Positions 26,569 to 35,585 of a DNA stretch of 64,000 bases are shown piece after piece. The notes beneath the pieces were generated by a model. The model made no database searches, was not told the origin of the DNA, and saw only the letters and a program-made list of their open reading frames with translations. How positions within the stretch are numbered: position 1 is the stretch's first letter; each line of letters begins with the position of its first letter. Source of the stretch: Enterococcus caccae ATCC BAA-1240. Lineage in GTDB: Bacteria > Bacillota > Bacilli > Lactobacillales > Enterococcaceae. A program made the translations under genes and the position numbers. The DNA is taken from positions 663,658 through 727,657 of the forward strand of contig NZ_KE136472.1 of assembly GCF_000407145.1 (NCBI RefSeq), read 5' to 3'.

Positions 26569-27573
26569 ATGGATATTTATTTAAAGAGTGCAATATTACA
26601 CATTATTGATCGTGAAACTGGGACGCCAGTATTTTCAGCGAAGGAATTAGATCTGACGACTGAATATATTCGTGTTTATTTGACGAGCAAAATCACAAAG
26701 CTTTCAACAGCTCAAACGAAAACGGGTATTTTGGCTGAAGAGAGTACCTTTGTTGATAAAATGAGGGGGATTCCTAATGACTTTGTCCAAAAAAGTCAGC
26801 AATTAGCGCAGCATTGGTATGATGTTTATTCAGGTAGTGAAGATGCACCAAGTGCGGACGTTCTTTTTATTTTATATGAATTAGATACCGTGATGCATTT
26901 AGCAATGATTAAACTAAATTATAAAGAAAGTTATACGCATTACGTTGATTACGAAGACGAAGCCGTTTACAACAAACTAATCATCAATCGAGCAATTTTA
27001 CCTTCAAAATCGCAAAAACCAGATGAGGGAATGACCGTTAATCTAGACACCTTAGCATATGAGCTGTTGGAGAAACGTTATGAGTTTTCAGGTGAAAAAG
27101 TCTGGTATTTTTCAGAGAAAGTGATTGAATCTCAACCAGCACCATCTATTGAAGAAAATATGAAAGAAATCAAAAAAGCAGTAAAACGGATTGGTAAAAA
27201 ATTTAACGAAGATGAATTTGAATTGATTGCCTCTGTGAAAGAAGCTGTATATGAAAGTATTGAAGAGACTGGTACAATCGATAATGAGCAAGTCGCAGAG
27301 CTAGTTTTTAAAGAGAATATTTCTGCCAGAATGGCTTATCAAGATGAAGTCAACGAATCAAAATTTGTCGATAAAACACCGCCAGTTCGTGAAGCAAGAG
27401 AAATTTCAGAGAAAAAATTTGGTAAACAAAAATTGAAAATGAGTAATGGAATTGAGTTGATCGTTCCACTGGAAGTTTATCGAAATGGGGATTTAATTGA
27501 ATTTGTTAATAACCCTGATGGAACAGTATCAATCGTTTTAAAAAATATTGAAAAAATTAGTAATCAATTATAA
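26569..27573 (+). CDS. Nucleoid-associated protein, NdpA/YejK family
   Basis: 334-residue soluble protein. It begins MDIYLKSAILHIIDRETGTP, the typical opening of the 37-kDa nucleoid-associated protein family, and the body contains VKRIGKKFNEDEF and a C-terminal region GIELIVPLEVYRNGDLIEF. Family members are found on the nucleoid, but the molecular role is poorly known. AAGGGAG precedes the ATG. Bounded by terminators on both sides, it is a single-gene unit. Confidence 0.85.
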   Translation: MDIYLKSAILHIIDRETGTPVFSAKELDLTTEYIRVYLTSKITKLSTAQTKTGILAEESTFVDKMRGIPNDFVQKSQQLAQHWYDVYSGSEDAPSADVLFILYELDTVMHLAMIKLNYKESYTHYVDYEDEAVYNKLIINRAILPSKSQKPDEGMTVNLDTLAYELLEKRYEFSGEKVWYFSEKVIESQPAPSIEENMKEIKKAVKRIGKKFNEDEFELIASVKEAVYESIEETGTIDNEQVAELVFKENISARMAYQDEVNESKFVDKTPPVREAREISEKKFGKQKLKMSNGIELIVPLEVYRNGDLIEFVNNPDGTVSIVLKNIEKISNQL

Positions 27574-27611
27574 TAAAATCCCTGCATCAAAGTGAATGCA
27601 GGGATTTTATT
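27572..27611. terminator. Bidirectional terminator
   Basis: A perfect 16-bp stem (27572-27587 with 27596-27611) with A/T runs serves the nucleoid protein gene and the convergent YxeA-like gene. Confidence 0.92.
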
Positions 27612-27616
27612 ATAAT

Positions 27617-27979
27617 TTAATTTAAAGCTGCCAATTTTTCAAGTGCTTTTTCTGGCACTTCTTTTTCAGGAACTTCTTCCCAACTAAGAACGCCTTTTCT
27701 AGGATTTACTTTCAATTTTAAATAGGCGTTGATTCGTAAAGGTTTATTTCTGATCTCATATGTTTTTTGAACAGTCTTTTCTCCTTGTTTACTATAGGCA
27801 GTTTGCGTATAGTTATATTGCGTGTATTTGTCACCGTTATCGAATTTACCAGTTGTTACTTCAGTTGGTGTTCCGACACGGGTATAATAGTCTTTTCCGC
27901 CAAAATAATAATTGTAACCAAACCAAACACCAACCGTTAAAAGGACGAATGGTAAGAGAAACGATAAGAATTTTTTCAT
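27617..27979 (-). CDS. YxeA-family (DUF1093) secreted or membrane-anchored protein
   Basis: 120 residues. An N-terminal hydrophobic segment (MKKFLSFLLPFVLLTVGVWF) acts as a signal peptide or anchor, followed by a small beta-rich domain (DYYTRVGTPTEV, YNYTQTAYSKQGE, YLKLKVNPRKGVLSWEEV) typical of YxeA/DUF1093. The motif YYTR...Y.Y.Q.AY is characteristic. AGAGGTGA supports the ATG at 27979. Function unknown; family members are often envelope-stress linked. Confidence 0.82.
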   Translation of the reverse strand: MKKFLSFLLPFVLLTVGVWFGYNYYFGGKDYYTRVGTPTEVTTGKFDNGDKYTQYNYTQTAYSKQGEKTVQKTYEIRNKPLRINAYLKLKVNPRKGVLSWEEVPEKEVPEKALEKLAALN

Positions 27980-28160
27980 TTTAGTCACCTCTTACCTGTA
28001 GTATGCCTTTTTTTTAGCTAGAATGCCATTGAATTGTCTTAAAACAATGTGACAGTTTTGTTAGAAAGTCGATGTTAGAGTTCATAAATTCGTCAAGTTA
28101 TAGTTACACTTTTTTTAGAAACTCATGATACAATATAGAAAAGAATAAGGAGGGGTAAAA

Positions 28161-28865
28161 ATGATACCTTTTTACGCAGTATTTGATCCAACCTACATTT
28201 TGGTGATTGTGGGATTACTAATTTCAATGGCTGCATCAGCTTTCGTAAATAGTACCTTTAAAAAATATGATAAAATTCAAAGTAGAAATAATATCACGGG
28301 GACAAAAGCTGCACAATTTATTTTAGAAAAAGAACATATCAATAATGTAGGTGTCCAGCAAATTGCAGGAGACTTAACGGACAATTACAATTCCAACACT
28401 AAACTATTAAGTTTGTCTGAAGCAACAGCTCAGTCGACATCAGTTGCGGCAATTGGAGTTGCTGCTCATGAATGTGGGCATGCAGTACAAGATCATACTG
28501 GATATAGCCCATTAAAAATTCGTGCGGCAATCGTTCCAGTAGCGAACTTTGGTTCAGCCTTGTCATTTCCAATTATTTTGGTAGGTGTCTTGCTTAGCTG
28601 GAATCAAACATTGATCAATATTGGGATTTTGGCATTTTCACTGGCCTTACTGTTCCAACTAGTTACGTTACCAGTGGAATTTAATGCTTCACGCAGAGCA
28701 TTAAAAATTTTATCTGATGGGAATATCTTGACAGAAGAAGAAGTTCCAATGGCAAGGAAAGTCTTATTTGCAGCTGCGTTGACTTATGTGGCAGCAGCTT
28801 TAGCTACGTTTTTACAATTACTTCGCTTGATTATTTTATTTGGTGGAAATAATCGACGAGATTAA
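28161..28865 (+). CDS. Zinc-dependent membrane protease, YugP family
   Basis: 234 residues with an N-terminal membrane helix, a cytosolic-side HEXXH zinc motif (AAHECGHAVQDHTGYSPL, near residue 102) and three more hydrophobic segments. The third zinc ligand is probably in the VEFNASRRA region near residue 175. The family is Peptidase_M neutral zinc metallopeptidase 2. AGGAGGGG precedes the ATG. The substrate is unknown. The next gene is read on the same strand after its own probable promoter. Confidence 0.9.
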   Translation: MIPFYAVFDPTYILVIVGLLISMAASAFVNSTFKKYDKIQSRNNITGTKAAQFILEKEHINNVGVQQIAGDLTDNYNSNTKLLSLSEATAQSTSVAAIGVAAHECGHAVQDHTGYSPLKIRAAIVPVANFGSALSFPIILVGVLLSWNQTLINIGILAFSLALLFQLVTLPVEFNASRRALKILSDGNILTEEEVPMARKVLFAAALTYVAAALATFLQLLRLIILFGGNNRRD

Positions 28866-28938
28866 AATTTTGTTTTATTACCTCAATTTTTCAGAGTATG
28901 TTATCATAAGAATAGATAGTATAAGGGAGCTGAAAAGA

Positions 28939-29274
28939 ATGAAAACATCAACAAAAATAAGTATTGGTCTAAGTGTTGCCGCGGTAGCGGGCGTATCAGT
29001 TGCAGTGATTGCTTCTGAAAAAATCGTTAAAAAAGTTTACCATGTATCAAATCGTTTTAAAGCGAAAAAATTTGTGAATGATAAATTTGGCGGTAATGAG
29101 AAGTTACTAGGAATTGTCGATGATCTGTCTGATGATGATCTTGATTCTATGATGAATGTTTTAGGGAAAGTCAAAGATGGCAGAAAGAAAATTTCTTGTT
29201 GCGGAGAATCTTTGAAAGATAATACAGAGAATTTAAAAGATCGTTTAGTTAGCTTCGTTGAAGAAATGATGTAA
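28939..29274 (+). CDS. Hypothetical small membrane-anchored protein
   Basis: 111 residues. A single N-terminal hydrophobic helix (about residues 6-24, GLSVAAVAGVSVAVIASE) precedes a soluble basic segment and an acidic region LVDDLSDDDLDSMM, with a Cys pair near KKISCCGES. It recalls YtxH-like stress proteins in layout only. GGGAG supports the ATG at 28939; a longer in-frame start at 28840 would overlap the protease gene and span the promoter-like TGTTATCAT at ~28899. Function unknown. Confidence 0.75.
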   Translation: MKTSTKISIGLSVAAVAGVSVAVIASEKIVKKVYHVSNRFKAKKFVNDKFGGNEKLLGIVDDLSDDDLDSMMNVLGKVKDGRKKISCCGESLKDNTENLKDRLVSFVEEMM

Positions 29275-29312
29275 AATTAGAACATGATAATAGCCATTTA
29301 GGTGTGAATAAG

Positions 29313-29357
29313 GACAAAAAGCACATGATGTAGAACATACATTATGTGCTTTTTGTC
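29313..29357. terminator. Bidirectional terminator
   Basis: A 14-bp perfect stem (29313-29326 with 29344-29357) with A/T-rich flanks lies between the convergent genes. Confidence 0.85.
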
Positions 29358-29365
29358 GAAATAGT

Positions 29366-30229
29366 TTATTTTTCTTGTTTGGTGATTAATAAATAACAAA
29401 AAACAAGATCGTCCATTTTTTTTAAAGAAAGCCCTGTTTGCTCATAAAATTTTTCCAATCGATAATGAAGCGTGTTTCGATGCATATATAAATCTTTGGC
29501 AGCAGAACTGATATTTCCTTGATTACGCCAAAGTGAAAGAATGATCTGTTGAAACTCATTGGTTAGAACCAGTTGTGTGCTAAACGTTTGAACGATTTTA
29601 CTCTGTTTCATCGTTTCCTTAGTGAAATAATGTAATGCTACATCAGGTAAAGCAAAAGTTGTTTTTCCACGAAGGCTCTCCAATTCTTGCTTAAAAATAG
29701 ACTGTTCTTCTTCAAATAACATAGGGAAATGCTCGTTTGCTGAGAAAAAATTGCCTACAAAGGCTGTCGTTGAAGAATCAAAATCAGCATCTAAAGTTAA
29801 AAATATACTTTGAAGCTCTTCCAAGGTATAGTGATTTTTAGCATATTTTTCGATTAAAGCGCCATCATTTTTGCTAGTAAAAAAAAAGTCTACTAGATTA
29901 GGAAAAATTTCAGTGATACTATTTTCCCATTCCGATTGTAAAAAGGCCTTAGGTTTTTTTATTTGAAAATGTATTACTCGAAATAAACCTTCAACATCGA
30001 GCATAACTTGATTAAACAGATAGTTGTACCAAGGATGTTTTTTTTGATCCACAAACTGATCTTTTGCGGGAAAAATTTTCTCCAGAAGTCGTATTTCTGT
30101 CTCATGTAACAACTTTTTAGGGATGACAAAATAGTTTCCGTCAATAGGTAATGAAAGAGTTTCGCTTGTCGCTTTTTTTTGTTGTATTTTTCCTGCAGGA
30201 TATAATTCAATTAATTCTTCAATTGTCAT
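29366..30229 (-). CDS. PucR/CdaR-like transcriptional regulator
   Basis: 287 residues. The C-terminal segment NISSAAKDLYMHRNTLHYRL is a classical PucR-family helix-turn-helix (HRNTL.YRL signature), near residues 240-260. The N-terminal two thirds form an unrecognised sensing domain. It starts at the ATG at 30229, with GAGGTG at 30235-30240. It is divergent from tadA with a short shared promoter region. Target genes are unknown; family members usually act on neighbouring or purine/sugar-acid genes. Confidence 0.85.
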   Translation of the reverse strand: MTIEELIELYPAGKIQQKKATSETLSLPIDGNYFVIPKKLLHETEIRLLEKIFPAKDQFVDQKKHPWYNYLFNQVMLDVEGLFRVIHFQIKKPKAFLQSEWENSITEIFPNLVDFFFTSKNDGALIEKYAKNHYTLEELQSIFLTLDADFDSSTTAFVGNFFSANEHFPMLFEEEQSIFKQELESLRGKTTFALPDVALHYFTKETMKQSKIVQTFSTQLVLTNEFQQIILSLWRNQGNISSAAKDLYMHRNTLHYRLEKFYEQTGLSLKKMDDLVFCYLLITKQEK

Positions 30230-30308
30230 AGACACACCTCACTCATTTATTGTACCATGAATAGGATAAAAAGGTTTAACGATAACGGAGATGAAAGGCG
30301 GAAATCGC

Positions 30309-30821
30309 TTGAACGAAAAGACAAGCAGTCTAACAATAGATGAAAAAGAAACGTTTATGCTAGAAGCAATCAAGGAAGCTAAAAAAGCGGAAGCAATTAA
30401 AGAAGTCCCAATAGGAGCAATTGTTGTATTAGATGGTCAAATAATTGGTCGTGGGCATAATCTTAGAGAAGAAAGCCAAGATGCTACAGCGCATGCCGAA
30501 ATGTATGCAATCAAGCAGGCTTGTGCAACAATTGAAAATTGGCGTTTAGAACGTGCTCAGCTATTTGTGACATTAGAGCCGTGTCCGATGTGCAGTGGCG
30601 CCATGATTTTATCTAGAGTCGCTGAAGTTTACTATGGTGCAAAGGATCCAAAAGGTGGTACTGCTGGAACCTTAATGAATTTATTATCAGATGACCGATT
30701 CAATCATGTGGCATATGTGGAAACGGGCATTTTAGAGCAAGAATGTAGTGAAATACTCTCGAAGTTCTTTAAAAAACTAAGACAAGAAAAGAAATCTTTA
30801 AAAATTCAAAAGAAAGACTAG
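30309..30821 (+). CDS. tadA: tRNA-specific adenosine deaminase TadA
   Basis: Converts A34 to inosine in tRNA-Arg(ACG). The zinc-binding catalytic motif HAE lies in ATAHAEMYA, with PCPMCSGAM downstream, giving the His-Cys-Cys ligands. Length is ~170 residues. I prefer the TTG at 30309 with AAAGGCGG upstream; an ATG at 30357 is an alternative but lacks a ribosome binding site. It precedes the SRP RNA gene, the same neighbour as in other enterococci. Confidence 0.94.
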   Translation: MNEKTSSLTIDEKETFMLEAIKEAKKAEAIKEVPIGAIVVLDGQIIGRGHNLREESQDATAHAEMYAIKQACATIENWRLERAQLFVTLEPCPMCSGAMILSRVAEVYYGAKDPKGGTAGTLMNLLSDDRFNHVAYVETGILEQECSEILSKFFKKLRQEKKSLKIQKKD

Positions 30822-30852
30822 CCAAGCACTCAAAAATGCGGTATACTAAATC

Positions 30853-30943
30853 TTGCCGAAAGGCTAGGACAATGGTGGGCTTACGAAGCGTGTCAGATCC
30901 GGAAGGAAGCAGCACTAAGTAGGTGCCGCCATGTGTCTGAATT
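30853..30943 (+). ncRNA. ffs: Signal recognition particle RNA (small bacterial type)
   Basis: The segment contains the conserved SRP domain IV: GTCAGATCCGGAAGGAAGCA followed by GCACTAAGTAGGTGC, with outer arms ATGGTGGGC and GCCGCCAT pairing. The -10 box TATACT lies at 30842-30847. It binds Ffh and directs membrane-protein targeting. The gene is intact; its terminator lies within the phage attachment repeat. Confidence 0.93.
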
Positions 30944-30989
30944 GAATGTAATTATACCAAGGCTGAGAAGCCTTTTTTATTTTGTTTAA
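30937..30989 (+). repeat. attL of the prophage
   Basis: CTGAATTGAATGTAATTAT plus CCAAGGCTGAGAAGCC and the following T-run match 40397-40449 with only two mismatches (30956 and 30985). It covers the end of the SRP RNA and its terminator. Confidence 0.92.
30957..30979 (+). terminator. SRP RNA terminator
   Basis: AAGGCT (30959-30964) pairs with AGCCTT, followed by six T. An identical hairpin is duplicated at 40419-40440, inside attR. Confidence 0.85.
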
Positions 30990-31027
30990 ATGTGAAAATG
31001 GGCAAAAAAGGGGCAAGACTGATAAGT

Positions 31028-32156
31028 TTAAATCTCAATAAAATCTAACTTATCAACAACGCTTGCCTTTGATTTTTTTGTCACATGAGTGTATATTTTC
31101 ATGGTTGTATCAACGTCTGAGTGTCCAACTCTCTCCATGATTGTCTTAATGTTAACGTCCAGTTCCGCCAATAAAGATATATGTGAATGCCTGAAAATAT
31201 GGCTAGATATATTTTTGTTGATCCATTCATTACCTAGTTTTTCATTCGCTGTTTTCAGTGCAGTGTTAAAGGAGTTCAACTGGTTTGGTTTACCAGTTTT
31301 TCCGACGAATAGGTATTTTGTTTCATTGTTAAATTTTACTTCTTGCTCTATTAAAAGCTCTGTTAATATTTTAACTACTCGGCTTGAAATCCCTATAGTA
31401 CGGAAAGAAGACATAGTTTTAGGTAACTGTTTTTTTGCTTCTTTATATCCGCTTGAATAGTCTAGAGTCCCATTTATATCGATAGACTTGTTTTTTTAGG
31501 TTTATTTCATTTCTGGTAATGCTGACGGTTTCTCCAAAACGTACTTCCAGTTAAATACATTAAACTCAGCTAACCTTTAACCTTGCCATAGATGTGCTTT
31601 GGTGGGTAGAATTTAGCATATCAAGAAGCTTCTTCATTTCCTCTTTTTCTAAATATTTGTCAGAAGTACTGTCGGGTGTATCAATCGTAGTTGCAGGTTT
31701 TGGAACAGTTACTCTTTTGAGTGGGGTGATTGTTACATACTCCATGTTTAATGCATAGTCAAAAGCCATATTTAAAACACTTTTTGAACTTTTTAGAGTA
31801 TTCAAAAGAATGGGGAGACTAGATATAAAAGTTTGAAAAAATTTAGTATCTGTATTTCTAATCAATGCATCAGTTTTAATATAATTAATAATCTTTTGAT
31901 ATGCAACGACTGAAGATGGGCGTACAGTGACTTTGTGTTGTTTCCATCACTCATCTAATAAATTATCGAGTTTTAAATTGGATTTAGTTTTATCATTTAG
32001 GGTGTTCGTTATTTTGGCATCGAGTTCCTTTTGTGCTTATTTTTCTGCTTGATTAGACTTTGAATTAAGTGTTACAGATACTCGTTTGCTCTTTTCGATA
32101 TAAGGATCTATATTGCGTTATATATATTTGTGCTTTCCATTTGGCAGTTCTTCCAT
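31028..32156 (-). pseudogene. int: Tyrosine recombinase (phage integrase), inactivated
   Basis: Reading from 32156 gives MEELPNGKHKYI, then stops at 32118-32120, 32037-32039 and 31947-31949, and frameshifts near 31520-31590. The C-terminal 128 residues are open and keep HIFRHSHISLLAELDVNIKT, GHSDVDTT and the nucleophile tyrosine in MKIYTHVT. The catalytic Arg of the LTG-x-R-FGE motif is lost in the frameshifted part (LTGST...FGE). It lies beside attL, as expected, and integrates into the SRP gene, but is no longer functional. Confidence 0.93.
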
Positions 32157-32230
32157 TCACATATTTATCACTCCTATGTATAATATGTAGTAACTAAAAT
32201 TTTGTTTATCTGTTACATGTATATTTTTTG

Positions 32231-32274
32231 CATCCGCTCAGTCTCTGCAAGATTGAGGGGAGATGCTTTTTTAT
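32231..32274 (-). terminator. Possible terminator for the zinc-ribbon relic
   Basis: GCATC arms near 32231 and 32263 flank a partly paired hairpin and a T-run at 32267-32273. The orientation is uncertain. Confidence 0.3.
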
Positions 32275-32283
32275 TTTATTACA

Positions 32284-32566
32284 TTATTTCGATTTAAAAA
32301 GTTTACCACATTCTGTGTAAAAGAACTCTCTACTTTTACTATCACTTAACCCCGTGACTATTGCTGACGTTCCTGCTGGCATTATTTCCATCGCGATATT
32401 GCCTTTAGTTTTTTTTGATTTTCTTTTCTTTGTGATTGAATACAGTGAACGGCTTTAAAGGATTGATATTTAGTGAACTTGATTTCTAGGTCTTTTTAAT
32501 GTTTGTATCTGTATCAACTAATTGGATTTTTGAAGACTTACAACTGGGACATTTTAACTTATCCAT
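32284..32566 (-). pseudogene. Zinc-ribbon phage protein relic
   Basis: Begins MDKLKCPSCKSSKIQLVD with a CxxC pair, then is broken by an in-frame stop and a frameshift; the last part, TGLSDSKSREFFYTECGKLF, restores a possible partial second zinc pair. This matches the plan of small prophage/superinfection zinc-ribbon proteins. Not functional. Confidence 0.6.
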
Positions 32567-32845
32567 AATTGATTACCTATCCTCGTTTTATATTTGTTAC
32601 AAATTGATTATATAATTAGGTGGATATGTTATCTATTGCATTTATTAGAATAAAATGGAATAATATGCGAAATTATTTAACGTATGTTATACATAGGGTG
32701 GTATATTATTTTCAATAACAGGATTTATTTTAAGAAATATATCTAAATTATATGCATTTTATGTATTATATTGTAGTGTATCTACATGTGCAGAATTACA
32801 CACATCGTACATAGTCACACATTTACTAACATAAAGGAGTAAATC

Positions 32846-33078
32846 ATGTTTAAGAAACAAACTAGAAAAGGAAACTTTATCAAAGAAAGACGTGATCAGC
32901 TATTGATTAGTTAGTAAAAACTTGCTGAAAAAGTGAAAAGTATGGCACTAAAAGAAATATACATTGGAAAACAATACGATAGATTGAAGATGATAGGTGT
33001 GTCCCAAGTTTGAAATTAGGTATGCTTATAGCTGAGGCGCTTGATACCAGTGTTGAACGGATATTTAAGATGAACTAG
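32846..33078 (+). pseudogene. Cro/CI-type (XRE) helix-turn-helix repressor relic
   Basis: AAGGAG precedes MFKKQTRKGNFIKERRDQLL, the start of an XRE domain. Two consecutive stops (32912-32917) then replace what is normally QQ or similar; further frameshifts follow, and the end SLKLGMLIAEALDTSVERIF is recognisable as the last XRE helices. The lysogeny switch is dead, so the remaining genes are not repressed by it. Confidence 0.8.
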
Positions 33079-33092
33079 GTAGAAAAAAATAC

Positions 33093-33410
33093 CTAGTTTT
33101 TTTTATTTTGTTTATTTCTGGAAGCTATTCTTTTTTCGTTTGTGTCAGTTATTGAGATTTCAAAAGAATCCAATTCATTGATATCGTGATATTCTATTGG
33201 AACATTACTAAAATCTATTTTGAATTCATCATATTCTATGATTGATCCTTTCGAAATAGTGTGATAGCTAATTGCTTCTAGAACAAACTCTCGAGTATAC
33301 TTAAACGCTTCTGAAATACCTTTAATTGTTATTACGTCTTGCGTATGTTGATAGCACAAGGAGTTTTGGACAACAAAAAAGCCTAGAGAATAAACTCTAG
33401 GCAACCACAC
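33093..33410 (-). CDS. Hypothetical phage protein (N-terminus uncertain)
   Basis: The frame is open for 105 residues. The part from ITIKGISEAFKYTREFVLEA to the end looks like a real, folded small protein; the first ~15 residues read through the terminator hairpin at 33374-33402 and are unlikely to be translated. No family recognised, and the start codon is undetermined. It may be a truncated remnant. Confidence 0.4.
   Translation of the reverse strand: MWLPRVYSLGFFVVQNSLCYQHTQDVITIKGISEAFKYTREFVLEAISYHTISKGSIIEYDEFKIDFSNVPIEYHDINELDSFEISITDTNEKRIASRNKQNKKN
33374..33402 (-). terminator. Reverse-strand terminator hairpin
   Basis: GCCTAGAG (33381-33388) pairs with CTCTAGGC (33395-33402); six A precede it on the forward strand, so it ends leftward transcripts. 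A GAGCG/CGCTC hairpin at 33429-33442 lies just upstream. Together they could mark a short leftward RNA. Confidence 0.7.
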
Positions 33411-33502
33411 TTAAGAACACTAGGTCCGAGCGGTGATCGCTCAATAATTAGTGTATTAAATGTGGAGTAGGATTACAAACGTTTTTTAGAGTAGGAATTG
33501 CT

Positions 33503-33952
33503 ATGTCAGAAAAATTCCGTTACTTTATTTGTGATGATGAAATGTCAAGAATAGAGGATATTATTTCAGAGATAAACAGTAGTGTTGCTGGCGATGATAT
33601 AGAAGTTCGAGATATACTTGATTCTGGTATAGGTGAAAAATACTTTTACGCCTATATTGAGTTAGCTAGAAATATGATTATGTCGTTTGAAAAGGATGAC
33701 CCTAAACCACCTTTTGCGGTCGGTAAGTATTACAGTTATAGAAACGCATATAGCACAACTATTTTTAAAGTAACGGAAATAGAAGATGCTACTTGTGTTT
33801 GGGTAAAGGAATATAACGAAAAAGAAAAAACTATTTTAACTAAGATAGAATTCGGAGTAAATACTGATAGAGCTGTACATTTAAAACCAGCAACCGCCGA
33901 ACAGATAGCGGAGTTTAAACGAGCCGAAGAACTACGGGAGGTGGAAGAATAA
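33503..33952 (+). CDS. Hypothetical protein within the prophage
   Basis: 149 residues, soluble and acidic. The N-terminal half is helical (EDIISEINSSVAGDDIEV), the middle has aromatic-rich strands (FAVGKYYSYRNAYSTTIFKV) that suggest a small beta domain, and the end is helical (TAEQIAEFKRAEELREVEE). No known family recognised. The ATG at 33503 follows GTAGGAATTGCT. It is one of the few intact frames in the prophage. Confidence 0.65.
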   Translation: MSEKFRYFICDDEMSRIEDIISEINSSVAGDDIEVRDILDSGIGEKYFYAYIELARNMIMSFEKDDPKPPFAVGKYYSYRNAYSTTIFKVTEIEDATCVWVKEYNEKEKTILTKIEFGVNTDRAVHLKPATAEQIAEFKRAEELREVEE

Positions 33953-33983
33953 AAAAGAGCCTTATTAAAAGCTCTTGGGGGAA

Positions 33984-34481
33984 TTAAATCGAAGCTGAAT
34001 AAAATGTTGACGTTTTTTCAATTATATTTTCGCTAGTTCCAAATCTAGAAACGGGTAGTTTATAACTATATCTGTAAGTAATTCTAACAAGTCTGTGCAT
34101 TTCGTTATTGTAAAAATTTGTTACGCTTATATTTCCATCAGCATCAAGCATTTCTTCTGAGGGTACATCAATCCATTCTGAATCATTGCCATAATAAGAA
34201 GACTTTATCTGGAATGTCATATCAACTTCACTAGGATCTACAGAATTTCCGTTAGGGTCAGTCACATTGGTAATAGCTGATTTGGGATCGAATATACGGC
34301 GTTTTAGGTTAGCTGAAGAGATAATTTCTAAACTGGCTTTGTCATCTACTTGTTGCGAACCTAAGTCTATTAAGTCCTTGATGTCAATAGCGCCAGTTGC
34401 AAACGCAACTGTTGTACCAGTAAGTATAACAACCAAAGTACTAAGAACAACAACAATACCAACAAATTTCTTTTTTAACAT
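33984..34481 (-). CDS. Secreted hypothetical protein
   Basis: 165 residues with an N-terminal signal peptide (basic MLKKKFVGIVVVLSTLVVIL followed by an alanine-rich cleavage region near TVAFATGA). The mature part (ANLKRRIFDPKSAI, MTFQIKSSYYGNDSEW, RYSYKLPVSRFGT) looks like a beta-rich domain; I do not recognise the family. A GGTGG-type ribosome binding site precedes the ATG at 34481. It is reverse to the lysin and might be a lysogenic-conversion protein. Confidence 0.7.
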   Translation of the reverse strand: MLKKKFVGIVVVLSTLVVILTGTTVAFATGAIDIKDLIDLGSQQVDDKASLEIISSANLKRRIFDPKSAITNVTDPNGNSVDPSEVDMTFQIKSSYYGNDSEWIDVPSEEMLDADGNISVTNFYNNEMHRLVRITYRYSYKLPVSRFGTSENIIEKTSTFYSASI

Positions 34482-34570
34482 AATTTAACCACCTTTATAT
34501 TTTATAACAAAATTATATCGCAATTAGATAACAAAAGATATAAAAAATCAAACGAAAGGACCGAGTAGGG

Positions 34571-35016
34571 ATGGATCAAGCATATGGATACACTTAAATG
34601 TGAATCAATTATATAAAAGATTACGCTAAAACAATGCGGATTACTATAAAACATATGAATATATCAAGTAGCGTGAGGACTAGTTGCGTCATTCTCACCG
34701 AGAGTCTGATCTTAACGGAGATATAAAAGGGACCAAGGCGAGTTATGACAATCAGGTTAAGTTGATGATTATGATTGAGCAGGATAAGAAATTAACTAAC
34801 CTAGAACGCAACAAGCAAGTAGTCTGTAATGCAATTGATAACTCTGATAAAGAGACAAGGACAATTATTCATGAACTTTATTTAGTAAAATGACCAGTAT
34901 ACACGATGGACGACCAACTACAAAGCGGTAAAGTTTTTTGTAGTAAAAGTACAGCACAACGATTGCGAACTGAATTTTTTGAAGAAATAGCTAATGCTTT
35001 AAATCTCGACATATGA
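34571..35016 (+). pseudogene. RinA/ArpU-like late transcription regulator (DUF722) relic
   Basis: The inferred product NVNQLYKRLR-x-NNADYYKTYE, later LRHSHRESDLNGDIKG, LTNLERNKQVV and STAQRLRTEFFEEI, matches the small sigma-70 region 4-like regulators placed before terS in phages. Stops lie at 34627, 34669, 34681 and 34891. Start uncertain. Confidence 0.7.
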
Positions 35017-35525
35017 AGATGGCACAAAAATGGCGCCAATCTATATAGATATAATAATATATTGATATTATGAAATACTAAGATAAACCATCCGATGCAA
35101 ACAATTACACAACTATCTTCCCTGTTTAAACGAAAGTGGTATTGCTTTGGTTGGCTATCGAAATACCTAGTTACAGCCTGTGAGTGTTTTACATAAAACG
35201 TAACCCCTTTAGCGCCGGATGTGTGAGGACGTTATAAAAAGTTTTCTGTGATACATTGGTAAGCTTCTGCACATGAGATTATCAATTAAAGCATTACAGA
35301 ACAAACAGTTACTAGCATATTTTTTATTGGGTAGTTTTTTTAGCTAGTAGATACGTAGCAACCGAGGTTGTGGTTCGTGGGTTTGAGGTAGTTTACTCAA
35401 GCGGATGTATAGGTTGCTTAATTAGATATTACTTGTCTGGTCGCAAGTTTATATAGTCATCGCTTATGCGGTGGCATTTTATGTTGGGATATTTATGACT
35501 GAATTGTGATAGTTTTTATAGATAA
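35017..35525. other. Non-coding prophage DNA with no recognised feature
   Basis: About 500 bases without a supportable gene. It is AT-rich at both ends; the middle has a GGTTGTGGTTCGTGGGTTTG stretch resembling a tRNA T-arm, but no cloverleaf can be built around it. Confidence 0.5.
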
Positions 35526-35533
35526 ATGTACCT

Positions 35534-35559
35534 TATACTAATGTTGTAAGATCTTACAA
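35534..35559 (+). promoter_or_regulatory. Lysin promoter -10 and palindromic operator
   Basis: TATACT at 35534-35539 is followed by the perfect 16-bp palindrome TTGTAAGATCTTACAA at 35544-35559, right at the expected start site. No good -35 is seen (TTGTGA at ~35503 is 24 bases away), so an activator may be needed, or the palindrome may block RNA polymerase. Confidence 0.6.
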
Positions 35560-35585
35560 AAACAAAAGTTAGGAGGTAATAACAT

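Noticed and set aside
33093-33410. Type I toxin-antitoxin locus (Fst/holin-like) at the prophage left side
   Set aside because: A strong reverse terminator and hairpin resemble such loci, but no frame encodes a short hydrophobic toxin peptide with the usual charged tail; kept only as a low-interest observation.
35300-35470. tRNA or tRNA-like gene in the prophage gap
   Set aside because: GGTTCGTGGGTTTG looks like a T-arm, but no acceptor, D- and anticodon stems can be paired around it.
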